In this document: positions 41,269 through 49,114 of the stretch, piece after piece
Layout of the letters: every line of letters begins with the position of its first letter
Position numbering within the stretch: position 1 is the first letter of the stretch
Origin: Oscillospiraceae bacterium
GTDB taxonomy: Bacteria; Bacillota; Clostridia; Oscillospirales; Oscillospiraceae
Length of the DNA: 56,943 bases
Assembly (NCBI GenBank): GCA_020025715.1
Contig: JAHHRQ010000005.1
Location: 1-56,943 of the forward strand
Direction: 5' to 3'
Made by a program: the position numbers and the translations under genes
The notes under the pieces: model-generated
What the model was told of the DNA's origin: nothing
Seen by the model: only the letters and a program-made list of their open reading frames with translations
Database searches by the model: none

Positions 41269-42679
41269 TTTCTACCTCTCCATAAAGTGCCCATGTGTTG
41301 CTTGCGGTGATTTTTACATTTATAAACTGACCTATCAGAGAGGGGTCGCCGTGGAGGTGGACAAGTCTGCCGCCGTTGGTGCGGGAGGAAAGATTGTATT
41401 CATCCTTTCCTGTTTCGCCGTCCACAAGAACTCTGTAAGTCTTGCCCTCGTATTCCTTGTGCTTTTCGGCGGAAATACGGTTTGCAACCTCGGTGAGGCG
41501 GTCAAAGTGCTTCTGCTTGTCCTCTCTGGTAAAGGGGTCGGGCATGGAAGCGGCAGGAGTGCCCACGCGCTTGGAGTATATAAAGGTGAACATTGCGTCA
41601 TAGCGCACCTTTTCGCAAAGCTTAATGGTATCCTCAAACTCCTCGTCAGTCTCGCCGGGGAAGCCCACAATAATGTCGGTGGTAAGCACAAGGTCGGGCA
41701 TGTAATGTCTTGCAAGCTCTACCTGAGCGATATATTTTGCGCTGTCGTAGTGGCGGTTCATAACCTTAAGAATGTGGTCATTGCCGGACTGGACAGGCAG
41801 GTGAAGCTGGTGAGCGCATTTTTCGCACTCAGCCATGGTCTTAAACAGTTTCTCTGTTGCATCCTTGGGGTGGCTGGTCATAAATCTTATGAGGAAGTCA
41901 CCGGGAATGTCATTTATCATGCGGATAAGGTCTGCAAAGTCAACGCCGCAGTTAAGGTCCTTACCGTAGGAGTTGACGTTCTGGCCTAAAAGGGTAATGT
42001 CCTTATAGCCGGCCGCTACCAGCTCTCTTGCCTCTGCAACTATATCCTCCGGCTTTCTTGAACGCTCTCTGCCTCTGGTGTAGGGAACTATGCAGTAGGA
42101 GCAGAAGTTATTGCAGCCGTTCATAATGGACAGCCATGCTTTAACACTGCCGTCCCGCTTTCTGGGGATACCCTCGGCTATAACGCCGTCACTGTCGCAG
42201 CGGGAGAACACTCTCTTGTGGCTCTTAATGTGCTTTAAAAGCAGCTCGGGAAAACGCCACAGCTCGTGAGGGCCGAAAACAAGGTCAACAACCGGATAGG
42301 ACTTTTTCACCTTGTCTGCCATGTGCTGCTGCTGAACCATGCAGCCGCAGACGGAAACAATCTGACCGGGTTTATTCTTCTTGGTGTGGTTAAGGGAGCC
42401 CACGTTACCCAGAACTCTCATCTCTGCGTGCTCACGGACAGCGCAGGTATTGACAATTATAATATCTGCCAGAAATTCATCATCGGTAAAGCCGCAGCCC
42501 ATAAGGGAAAGATAGCCTCTGATTTTTTCGCTGTCGGCCTCGTTCTGCTGGCAGCCGTAGGTGTCAACCAGGGCAAGAGGCTGCTTGCCGTCGGCACAGA
42601 GAATTTCCTTTATCTGAGCGCAGATTTCTTCCTGCTCATGTATTTTTTCAATGCTTATTTCTTGTCTTATATAACTCAT
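41261..42679 (-). CDS. miaB: tRNA-2-methylthio-N6-dimethylallyladenosine synthase MiaB
   Basis: A 472-residue radical-SAM methylthiotransferase acting on i6A37 of tRNA. The N-terminal auxiliary cluster Cys residues lie in YGCQQNEAD, NTCAVREHAE and CGCMVQQQ. The radical-SAM motif CNNFCSYC with PYTRGRERSR follows, and a TRAM domain closes the protein. Its substrate-making partner MiaA is encoded in the divergent mutL operon. AAGGA lies 8 bases before the ATG. It is the first gene of the operon miaB-mutS-CPBP-trmO. Confidence 0.96.
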   Translation of the reverse strand: MSYIRQEISIEKIHEQEEICAQIKEILCADGKQPLALVDTYGCQQNEADSEKIRGYLSLMGCGFTDDEFLADIIIVNTCAVREHAEMRVLGNVGSLNHTKKNKPGQIVSVCGCMVQQQHMADKVKKSYPVVDLVFGPHELWRFPELLLKHIKSHKRVFSRCDSDGVIAEGIPRKRDGSVKAWLSIMNGCNNFCSYCIVPYTRGRERSRKPEDIVAEARELVAAGYKDITLLGQNVNSYGKDLNCGVDFADLIRMINDIPGDFLIRFMTSHPKDATEKLFKTMAECEKCAHQLHLPVQSGNDHILKVMNRHYDSAKYIAQVELARHYMPDLVLTTDIIVGFPGETDEEFEDTIKLCEKVRYDAMFTFIYSKRVGTPAASMPDPFTREDKQKHFDRLTEVANRISAEKHKEYEGKTYRVLVDGETGKDEYNLSSRTNGGRLVHLHGDPSLIGQFINVKITASNTWALYGEVENG

Positions 42680-42733
42680 TTCTCAATCCTTAGCCTTTAT
42701 AAAGATATTCATTCAATATTAACATAAAATGAG

Positions 42734-42762
42734 TGGAACTTTCAACTAAAATCCTGTATAAT
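42734..42762 (+). promoter_or_regulatory. Sigma-A promoter of the mutL operon
   Basis: TGGAAC at 42734-42739 and TATAAT at 42757-42762 are 17 bases apart, 29 bases before the ATG. Confidence 0.7.
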
Positions 42763-42791
42763 GAAAGCGTTTTTGAAATTGGAGGTATAAT

Positions 42792-44846
42792 ATGCCTGTT
42801 ATAAATATATTGCAGCCCCATGTGGCTGATATGATAGCTGCCGGCGAGGTGGTTGAGCGTCCCGCGTCGGTTATAAAAGAGCTTATGGAAAACGCTTTCG
42901 ATGCAGGAGCTAAAAACGTAAAAGTGGAAATCCGCGGCGGCGGTGCCACCTTTATAAGAGTCACCGACGACGGCTGCGGCATGGCTCCGGAGGATGCCGG
43001 AATTGCCTTCCTGCGCCACGCCACATCAAAGCTCAAGGATGAGCGCGGACTTGAAGCCATTGAAACAATGGGCTTTCGCGGTGAAGCTCTTGCCGCCATT
43101 TCCTCCGTTTCCCACATTGAGCTTTTAACCCGCCGCAGAGGCGACAACTCCGGCACAAAGCTTACCTTAAACGCCGGAGACATTGAAGATATGATTCCCA
43201 CCGGCTGCCCTGAGGGCACATGTATAACCGTAAAGGATATTTTCTTCAACACCCCCGCCAGACTTAAATTTTTAAAATCCGACAGAAGCGAGGCCGGCGC
43301 ATGTCTCACCACAGCACTGCGCTGTGCGCTGGGCCGTCCGGAGGTTTCCGTCCGCTTTATAAGAGACGGAAAGGAGGAGTTTTTCTCTCCCGGTGACGGT
43401 ATGCAGAGTTCTTGTATATACTCCCTTTTAGGCCGTGACCTTGCAACCACGCTCATTGAGTGTGACAGCGAAAACGAGGGCTTGAAGCTCTCCGGCTTTA
43501 TATCCTCCCCCTCCGCAGGCAGAGGAAACCGCAGCGCCCAGTATTTTTTCTGCAACGGGCGCTGGATAAAATCCCCCATGCTTCAGTCTGCTCTGGAGCA
43601 GGGATATAAAAACAGCCTTCTTACCGGCCGTTTCCCCGCATGTGTGCTGTATCTTGATATAAGCTGCGGAAGTGTGGATGTAAACGTGCATCCGGCAAAA
43701 ACCGAGGTTAAGTTTTCCGCTGAAAAGTCGGTTTTCGACCTTGTATATCATGCCGTCCGTTCGGCTCTCGAAAATGAGGATGCAACCGTAAAGGCAGACC
43801 TTTCCTCCGCACAAAAGGCCGTACCCAAGCCCAGAGAGGATTTTTACCAGAGCATGAGCGCCTCCGCTTTCCGTGAAAACGGATATAAGCCCGCCGCACC
43901 TGCCCGCTCCTCCGGCTTTTCTGCCCCTGCACGTCCCGCATACACTCCACCCCGTCCGGCAGCACCTTCCAGAAGCTTTTCTCCCGCTCCGGCACCCTCT
44001 TTTTCCTCAGTTTCCAACCGTCAGAGCGCCGCTCCTTCCGGGTTTTCAACAAAGCCGGAAATAAAATACGCCCCGCCGGTGAGTTACGGCAGCACTCCGG
44101 CTCCCGCTGCATCTTCCTTTAAAAGTTCGGAAAACTCGTGCAGAACCGTTTCTGAGCCGCTTTATGCGCCGAAAGAGGAACAAGAAGAAAAAGACAGTCC
44201 GGAAATTTCTGATATTTATACAAAGCATTTTCCACAAGCTGTTGAAAACTATGTTGAAAATGTTGAAAGTTCACAAAAGCAGCTTTACAAAATTATCGGT
44301 GAAGCCCTTAAAACCTATATAATCGTTGAAAAGGGCGAGGAACTGCTTTTAATCGACAAGCACGCCGCCCATGAACGGATGATATTCGACAGACTTAAGG
44401 CAAAATCAGGAGAAATTCCCTCTCAGAATCTTTTAACACCTATTCCCCTCCGCCTCAATCCCGAGGATGCGGAGCTTATTGAGGAAAACGGTGAGCTTCT
44501 TCTGGAGCTTGGTTTTGAAATAGAGCCTTTTGGTGAAAATGAATATATACTCCGCGCTCTCCCTGCCGATATGGAGGCGGGCGATGCAGAGGCCGCAGTT
44601 GAGGAAATCTGCGAAAAGCTCCGCAAGGGCACAGCACCCACCGCCCAGAGCGCAAGAGATGAAATTCTCCACACCGTTGCATGTAAGGCCGCTATAAAGG
44701 CAGGCTGGGACACCGACAGAAAGGAACTTGAAGTTCTGGTCGAGGCTGTGGTTTCCGGCGAGATTAAATACTGCCCCCACGGACGGCCCCTGTCTGTGTC
44801 ACTTAGCAAAAAAGAACTGGATAAGCTTTTTAAGCGCATAGTCTGA
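42792..44846 (+). CDS. mutL: DNA mismatch repair protein MutL (endonuclease type)
   Basis: A 684-residue protein. The GHKL ATPase is at residues 1-330 (ELMENAFDAGAKNVKVEI, DDGCGM, GFRGEALAAI). A long Pro/Ser/Ala-rich linker covers about residues 340-470. The C-terminal dimerisation-nuclease domain has DKHAAHER near residue 520, ACKAAIKAG and CPHGRP, which are the hallmarks of nicking MutL. The last acidic residue of the nuclease motif is Asp rather than Glu. GGAGG lies 8 bases before the ATG. It is followed by miaA after 8 bases. Confidence 0.96.
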   Translation: MPVINILQPHVADMIAAGEVVERPASVIKELMENAFDAGAKNVKVEIRGGGATFIRVTDDGCGMAPEDAGIAFLRHATSKLKDERGLEAIETMGFRGEALAAISSVSHIELLTRRRGDNSGTKLTLNAGDIEDMIPTGCPEGTCITVKDIFFNTPARLKFLKSDRSEAGACLTTALRCALGRPEVSVRFIRDGKEEFFSPGDGMQSSCIYSLLGRDLATTLIECDSENEGLKLSGFISSPSAGRGNRSAQYFFCNGRWIKSPMLQSALEQGYKNSLLTGRFPACVLYLDISCGSVDVNVHPAKTEVKFSAEKSVFDLVYHAVRSALENEDATVKADLSSAQKAVPKPREDFYQSMSASAFRENGYKPAAPARSSGFSAPARPAYTPPRPAAPSRSFSPAPAPSFSSVSNRQSAAPSGFSTKPEIKYAPPVSYGSTPAPAASSFKSSENSCRTVSEPLYAPKEEQEEKDSPEISDIYTKHFPQAVENYVENVESSQKQLYKIIGEALKTYIIVEKGEELLLIDKHAAHERMIFDRLKAKSGEIPSQNLLTPIPLRLNPEDAELIEENGELLLELGFEIEPFGENEYILRALPADMEAGDAEAAVEEICEKLRKGTAPTAQSARDEILHTVACKAAIKAGWDTDRKELEVLVEAVVSGEIKYCPHGRPLSVSLSKKELDKLFKRIV

Positions 44847-44854
44847 GGTGAACA

Positions 44855-45799
44855 ATGGCTAAAAGAGTTATAGTCGTAGCAGGACCTACGGCAAGCGGAA
44901 AAACAAGGCTCAGTATTGAGCTTGCAGAAAAATTAAACGGTGAAATTGTCTCCGCAGACTCCATGCAGATATATAAGCGCATGGATATAGGCACCGCCAA
45001 GGCAACGAAAGAGGAAACCTCCCGGGTTCCCCACCACATGCTGGATGTGGCAGAACCGGGGGAAGATTATTCCGTTGCAAGATATGTGGAGGATGCCTCC
45101 CGCTGCTGTGACGATATAATCGCAAGGGGAAAAATCCCTGTTATAACCGGCGGCACCGGATTATATATAGACTCTCTCCTCTCCGGCAGAAATTTTGCCG
45201 CCCGTCAGGACAGTGATGATACCCTCAGAGAAGACCTCCTGCGGGAATTTGATGAAGTGGGCGGAGAAGAAATGCTGCGCAGGCTCCACGAGGTTGACCC
45301 GGAGAGAGCCGAAAAGCTTAACGCCGGCGACAAGCGCAGAATAGTTCGTGCGCTGGAAATTTACAAGCTCACCGGAATTACCGCCACCGAGCACGACCGG
45401 CGCACTCAGGCGCTCCCCAAGGCTTATGATGCCTGCTACTTTGTGCTGAATTTCAAGGACAGAGCCGACCTTTACAGCCGCATTGACAGACGTGTGGATA
45501 TAATGGAGCAGCAGGGACTGTTTAAGGAAGTTGAGGAGCTTTTAGCCTCCGGCCTTCCCGAAAGCTGCACCGCCATGCAGGCTATCGGCTACAAAGAGGT
45601 AGTTTCCGCCCTTAAAGGTGAAATCAGCAAAAAGGATGCCCTCGACCTTATAAAGCAGTCAAGCCGGCGCTATGCAAAGCGGCAGCTCACATGGTTTCGG
45701 AAAAACAAGGACGCCTGCTGGATTGAATTCGACAAAGAGCCCGATTATGACGCGGCACTTTCTCAGGCGCTGGATTATATTGCCGCGAAATGGAAATAA
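44855..45799 (+). CDS. miaA: tRNA dimethylallyltransferase MiaA
   Basis: A 314-residue enzyme that prenylates A37 of tRNA, the first step before MiaB. P-loop GPTASGKTRLS at residues 9-19, DSMQIYKRMDIGTAK around 36-50, PHHMLDV, and the C-terminal SSRRYAKRQLTWFRK are the family motifs. The GAGGTG site is 6 bases from the ATG. It lies in the mutL-miaA-hfq order seen in many bacteria. Confidence 0.96.
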   Translation: MAKRVIVVAGPTASGKTRLSIELAEKLNGEIVSADSMQIYKRMDIGTAKATKEETSRVPHHMLDVAEPGEDYSVARYVEDASRCCDDIIARGKIPVITGGTGLYIDSLLSGRNFAARQDSDDTLREDLLREFDEVGGEEMLRRLHEVDPERAEKLNAGDKRRIVRALEIYKLTGITATEHDRRTQALPKAYDACYFVLNFKDRADLYSRIDRRVDIMEQQGLFKEVEELLASGLPESCTAMQAIGYKEVVSALKGEISKKDALDLIKQSSRRYAKRQLTWFRKNKDACWIEFDKEPDYDAALSQALDYIAAKWK

Positions 45800-45905
45800 T
45801 ATTTACGCATAACCTTCTCCCCGCTCCCCGCTTTTGACAAAATTCTGCATCCCTTTCGTTATATCATAAAGTGCCGCGCGTAAAGCGTGAGATATACTAT
45901 AATGA

Positions 45906-45925
45906 CGGAGGGAAAGGACCCTCCG
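45906..45925 (+). other. Hairpin in the hfq leader
   Basis: CGGAGGG pairs with CCCTCCG around a six-base loop, ending 2 bases before the AAAAGGAG ribosome-binding site. The left arm contains a sequestered GGAGG. A TTGACA at 45834-45839 and a weak GTTATA at 45858-45863 could be the hfq promoter, giving a leader of about 75 bases. Confidence 0.5.
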
Positions 45926-45944
45926 CGAAAAGGAGTTGGCTGAT

Positions 45945-46172
45945 ATGCAGAAAACGCAAAATCTCCAGGATGCTTTCCTAAATCAGGCGAGGCTTGAGCG
46001 CCTCAACGTCACCATGTTTCTTATGAACGGATTTCAGCTTCACGGTGTAGTCAAGGGCTTTGACGGTTTTACCGTGATTCTGGATTCTGACGGGAAACAG
46101 CAGCTTATCTACAAGCACGCTATTTCCACCATAGTTCCTCCGAAACCTCTGGCTGTTGATGCAAATACATAA
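45945..46172 (+). CDS. hfq: RNA chaperone Hfq
   Basis: A 75-residue Sm-like protein that forms a hexamer and helps small RNAs pair with mRNAs. It begins MQKTQNLQDAFLNQARLERL and contains the Sm1 block TMFLMNGFQLHGVVKGFD and the Sm2 motif YKHAIST. ATG 45945 is 10 bases after AAAAGGAG; the upstream TTG 45936 is too close to the site. Its 3' end overlaps the next gene by 14 bases. Confidence 0.96.
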   Translation: MQKTQNLQDAFLNQARLERLNVTMFLMNGFQLHGVVKGFDGFTVILDSDGKQQLIYKHAISTIVPPKPLAVDANT

Positions 46173-47028
46173 GCCCGTAAAAACGCCGCCTGTTCTGGCG
46201 GCGGCTGTGACGCTTATCTTTCTGACATTATGCGCCTATGGCGGCGTCCATGTCTGGGGTCACTTTAACCGGGACTATGAAACTGTTCCGGTTTCTTCCG
46301 TAAACCTTAAAGACAGCGTCCGCCTGCGGGGAATTGCCGTGAGAAGGGAGCAGATTATCTGCTCCCCCATGGCTGAAACCGAACTTCCCCAAAACGGAGA
46401 CAGGCTTTCAAGCAGGGCTGTTGAGGCTTTTAACTGCGATGTGCAGGGCTCTGCATTGTTTTTCGAAAACTCAGACGGCTACGAATATCTAAGCCCTGAG
46501 GATTTTGAATACATGGAGCCGCATGAGCTTGAAGATATTTTATCCTCCCGCCCCAAAAGAAAGCGGGGCAAAGGCAGGCTTGTTTCCGGCTTTGACTGGT
46601 ATTTTGCCGCCATTACCGATGACAGCAGCAAAATACCCCCGCCGGGAAAATGCCGGCTGCACTTTGACGAAACGGACAGCGAGCTGCCCGCAAGACTTTT
46701 AAAAATAAGCTCTCCCGAAAAGGGAAAGCTTCTGCTCCTCTTCCGCTTAAACACCGGCGGGGAGGAATATATGTCTCTCAGAAAATCCGAGGCAGAACTT
46801 ATATTTTCCGAATATTCCGGCCTTATGCTGCCGGTAAAAGCCGTCCATACAGATGCAGACGGCACTCAATATGTTTATACCCTCACCGCCGGAAAACCTG
46901 AGCGCCGGCAGGTGGAGATTATATATAAAAACGGTGAGAGCTGCATTGCCCGGGAAAGTCCCGAAGCTGAGGCTCTCAAAGAGGGAAACCTCCTTATAAT
47001 ATCCGAAAATAAAGAGAAAGAAGGATAG
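46159..47028 (+). CDS. HlyD-like membrane-anchored protein of the hfq-ylmE locus
   Basis: A 289-residue protein with one N-terminal membrane span (about residues 12-32). The outer region begins like a membrane-fusion (HlyD-family) adaptor: VPVSSVNLKDSVRLRGIAVR, then the barrel-like SGLMLPVKAVHTDADGTQYV. The middle has no obvious coiled coil or lipoyl domain. I recall related proteins at this spot in Clostridia, upstream of ylmE and sepF, suggesting an envelope or division role rather than export. ATG 46159 lies inside the end of hfq and is coupled to it. Assignment to HlyD is tentative. Confidence 0.65.
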   Translation: MQIHKPVKTPPVLAAAVTLIFLTLCAYGGVHVWGHFNRDYETVPVSSVNLKDSVRLRGIAVRREQIICSPMAETELPQNGDRLSSRAVEAFNCDVQGSALFFENSDGYEYLSPEDFEYMEPHELEDILSSRPKRKRGKGRLVSGFDWYFAAITDDSSKIPPPGKCRLHFDETDSELPARLLKISSPEKGKLLLLFRLNTGGEEYMSLRKSEAELIFSEYSGLMLPVKAVHTDADGTQYVYTLTAGKPERRQVEIIYKNGESCIARESPEAEALKEGNLLIISENKEKEG

Positions 47029-47032
47029 AATA

Positions 47033-47728
47033 ATGAGCATAGCCGAAAGCACCGCCGCGGTGCTTAAAAATATAGAGGCAGCAGCACTGAGTGCAGGCAG
47101 AGATCCCCATGATATTCTCCTTGTTGCCGCCAGCAAAATGAACGATGCCGAAAGGGTTCAGCAGGCCATAAAAGCAGGGGTTCCAATATGCGGAGAAAAC
47201 CGTGTGCAGGAAATGCTGGAAAAGAACAGTCAGGGCGCTTATGAGGGTGCCAAGCTCCATTTCATAGGCCACCTCCAGAAGAACAAGGTTAAGCAGGTGG
47301 TGGGTCTCGCAGAGCTTATCCACAGCGCCGACTCCATCCCCCTTATTTCCGTAATCAATAAGGAAGCGGAGAAAAAGGGACTGGTTCAGGATATACTTCT
47401 TGAAGTTAATATAGGTAACGAGGACTCCAAATCCGGCTTCACCCCAGAAGAAATTCCCGGAATTCTGGCAGAAATTTCTAAATTTTCCGCCGTCAGAGTC
47501 CGCGGTTTAATGGCAATTCCGCCAATTTGCGCCGTCCCAAGCGAAAATCGGCCATATTTTGAGAGAATGAAGCAGCTTTTTGTTGACAATAGCGTGAAAA
47601 AATACGATAATGTATATATGGATTTTCTGTCCATGGGTATGTCGGGCGATTATCAGGAAGCAATCGCCTGCGGCGCAAACATGGTCAGAGTCGGCAGCGC
47701 CATTTTCGGCGCCCGCATCTATAAATAG
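47033..47728 (+). CDS. ylmE: YggS/YlmE-family PLP homeostasis protein
   Basis: A 231-residue single-domain PLP-binding TIM barrel. The PLP Lys is in ILLVAASKMNDAERVQQAI near residue 34. Other family blocks are CGENRVQEMLEK, HFIGHLQKNKVKQVV, and the C-terminal LSMGMSGDYQEAIACGANMV. It buffers PLP levels and affects amino-acid metabolism. It sits 4 bases after the HlyD-like gene and 23 before sepF, the common Gram-positive ylmE-sepF order. Confidence 0.95.
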   Translation: MSIAESTAAVLKNIEAAALSAGRDPHDILLVAASKMNDAERVQQAIKAGVPICGENRVQEMLEKNSQGAYEGAKLHFIGHLQKNKVKQVVGLAELIHSADSIPLISVINKEAEKKGLVQDILLEVNIGNEDSKSGFTPEEIPGILAEISKFSAVRVRGLMAIPPICAVPSENRPYFERMKQLFVDNSVKKYDNVYMDFLSMGMSGDYQEAIACGANMVRVGSAIFGARIYK

Positions 47729-47751
47729 CAAAACTTACTGGAGGCAAAACC

Positions 47752-48318
47752 ATGGGCTTCATGGACCAACTGCGTAAGCTTACACAACCATATGATGACG
47801 AGGACGATTTCTTTGAGGATTCTGATACCAGCCTTAAGCAGGTTGCTCAGAGTGCTCAGCCCAGTTCTATACAGGAGAAGTTTGAGAGTGCCTTTGCAGA
47901 CGAGCAGATTTCCGAGCCTGAACCGGCAGTGAAAAAGCCCGGCAAAGCTCCCGGAGAGGGCAGCCTGTTCGGCGGCTTTAATCATAAGCGCACCGCAAAG
48001 CCTAAAACTTCCCACAGAGAAAAGGTCGTCAACTTCGGCGGAAACGACACTCAGGTTATTCTGTTCAGCCCCAAATCCTTCGAGGAGGCCGGCGAGCTTT
48101 TAAACCATCTTAACCAGAACCGTTCCGTCGTTATGACTCTTGAGGGTCTGCCTACGGATACTGCCCGCAGGCTTTTGGATTTTCTGTCCGGTATAACCTT
48201 TGCCTTACAGGGTAAAATTACTCCCGTATCAGGAAAGACATATTTCATCACCCCTCAGAATGTGGACATACTGGCATCTCAGGGTCAGCAGCCTGAAAGT
48301 GATGAGCAGTACTTTTAA
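47752..48318 (+). CDS. sepF: Cell division protein SepF
   Basis: A 188-residue protein. An N-terminal amphipathic membrane-targeting helix (MGFMDQLRKLT) and a disordered acidic linker to about residue 90 precede the SepF domain: VILFSPKSFEEAGELLNHLN and the GLPTDTARRLLDFLSGITFA block (residues 128-147). SepF tethers FtsZ to the membrane. A C-terminal Gln/Glu-rich tail follows. GGAGG lies before the ATG. It is next to divIVA in the division part of the operon. Confidence 0.95.
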   Translation: MGFMDQLRKLTQPYDDEDDFFEDSDTSLKQVAQSAQPSSIQEKFESAFADEQISEPEPAVKKPGKAPGEGSLFGGFNHKRTAKPKTSHREKVVNFGGNDTQVILFSPKSFEEAGELLNHLNQNRSVVMTLEGLPTDTARRLLDFLSGITFALQGKITPVSGKTYFITPQNVDILASQGQQPESDEQYF

Positions 48319-48348
48319 AGAAACAAATATTGAAAGGTGGATAAATAT

Positions 48349-48960
48349 ATGATTACCGCTCAGGATATTCGCGAAAAAACTTTTGAAAAGTCTAAGTTCG
48401 GCGGCTATGACATGGCCTCTGTTGACGATTTTCTTGAGGAACTGGCAGACGATATAACCGCCTCCCAGAAAGAAAACGCCGTTTTAAAGAGCAAAATGAA
48501 GGTGCTCGTTGATAAGATAGAGGAGTACAGAGCTAATGAAGACGCTCTGAACCTTGCTGTTATCTCCGCTCAGAAGCTGGCTGTACAGATAGAGGCTGAT
48601 GCAAGAAAGCGCGTTGCCGCAATGCTGGCTGACGCTGACAGACAGGTTAAGGCAAGAGTAGGCTCTATCGAGGAAGAGACTATTCGTCAGGAAAAGCGCC
48701 TGCAGGATGCAAAGGCTGCTACCGCCAAGTTCATAGACGGTATGCGCGCCATGTGCAACACCCAGCTTAAGAATCTGGACGCTATCAGCAGCGGTATCTA
48801 TACCCAGTCCGAGGCTCCCAAGGCCGAAGCCGCTCCCGCTCCCAAGGCTGAAGCAGCACCTCAGGAGGACATCAGCATTGAGTTTCCCCCTGTAAATGAG
48901 GCCAAGCCCAATGTTAAGGCCCAGAAGGACTTTAACAATACCCAGCCTTTCTCTTTCTGA
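48349..48960 (+). CDS. divIVA: DivIVA-family cell pole/division protein
   Basis: A 203-residue protein. The DivIVA N-terminal lipid-binding domain begins MITAQDIREKTFEKSKFGGY and includes YDMASVDDFLEELADDI. It is followed by a coiled coil to about residue 145 and a Pro/Ala/Glu/Lys-rich tail with two PKAEAAP units. It marks curved membrane at poles and septa. The ATG at 48349 has AAAGGTGG 8 bases upstream; the in-frame GTG at 48337 overlaps that site. Confidence 0.93.
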   Translation: MITAQDIREKTFEKSKFGGYDMASVDDFLEELADDITASQKENAVLKSKMKVLVDKIEEYRANEDALNLAVISAQKLAVQIEADARKRVAAMLADADRQVKARVGSIEEETIRQEKRLQDAKAATAKFIDGMRAMCNTQLKNLDAISSGIYTQSEAPKAEAAPAPKAEAAPQEDISIEFPPVNEAKPNVKAQKDFNNTQPFSF

Positions 48961-49114
48961 GGCTGAAAATATGATTACTCCGGGGCGGGCGCGGATGCGT
49001 GCGCCCCGCTGTTTGATATATCGGCAGCATATTACCGCCGTTGTTTTACAACCGATTACGGTCGTATCGCCGTGTTTTCCATAGAAATTAGAAGATAAAC
49101 AGGAGATATTCATT

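Noticed and set aside
48961..49114. A T-box riboswitch before ileS
   Set aside because: The gap is only 154 bases, lacks a T-box sequence and a terminator with T-run; only a GC-rich hairpin is present.
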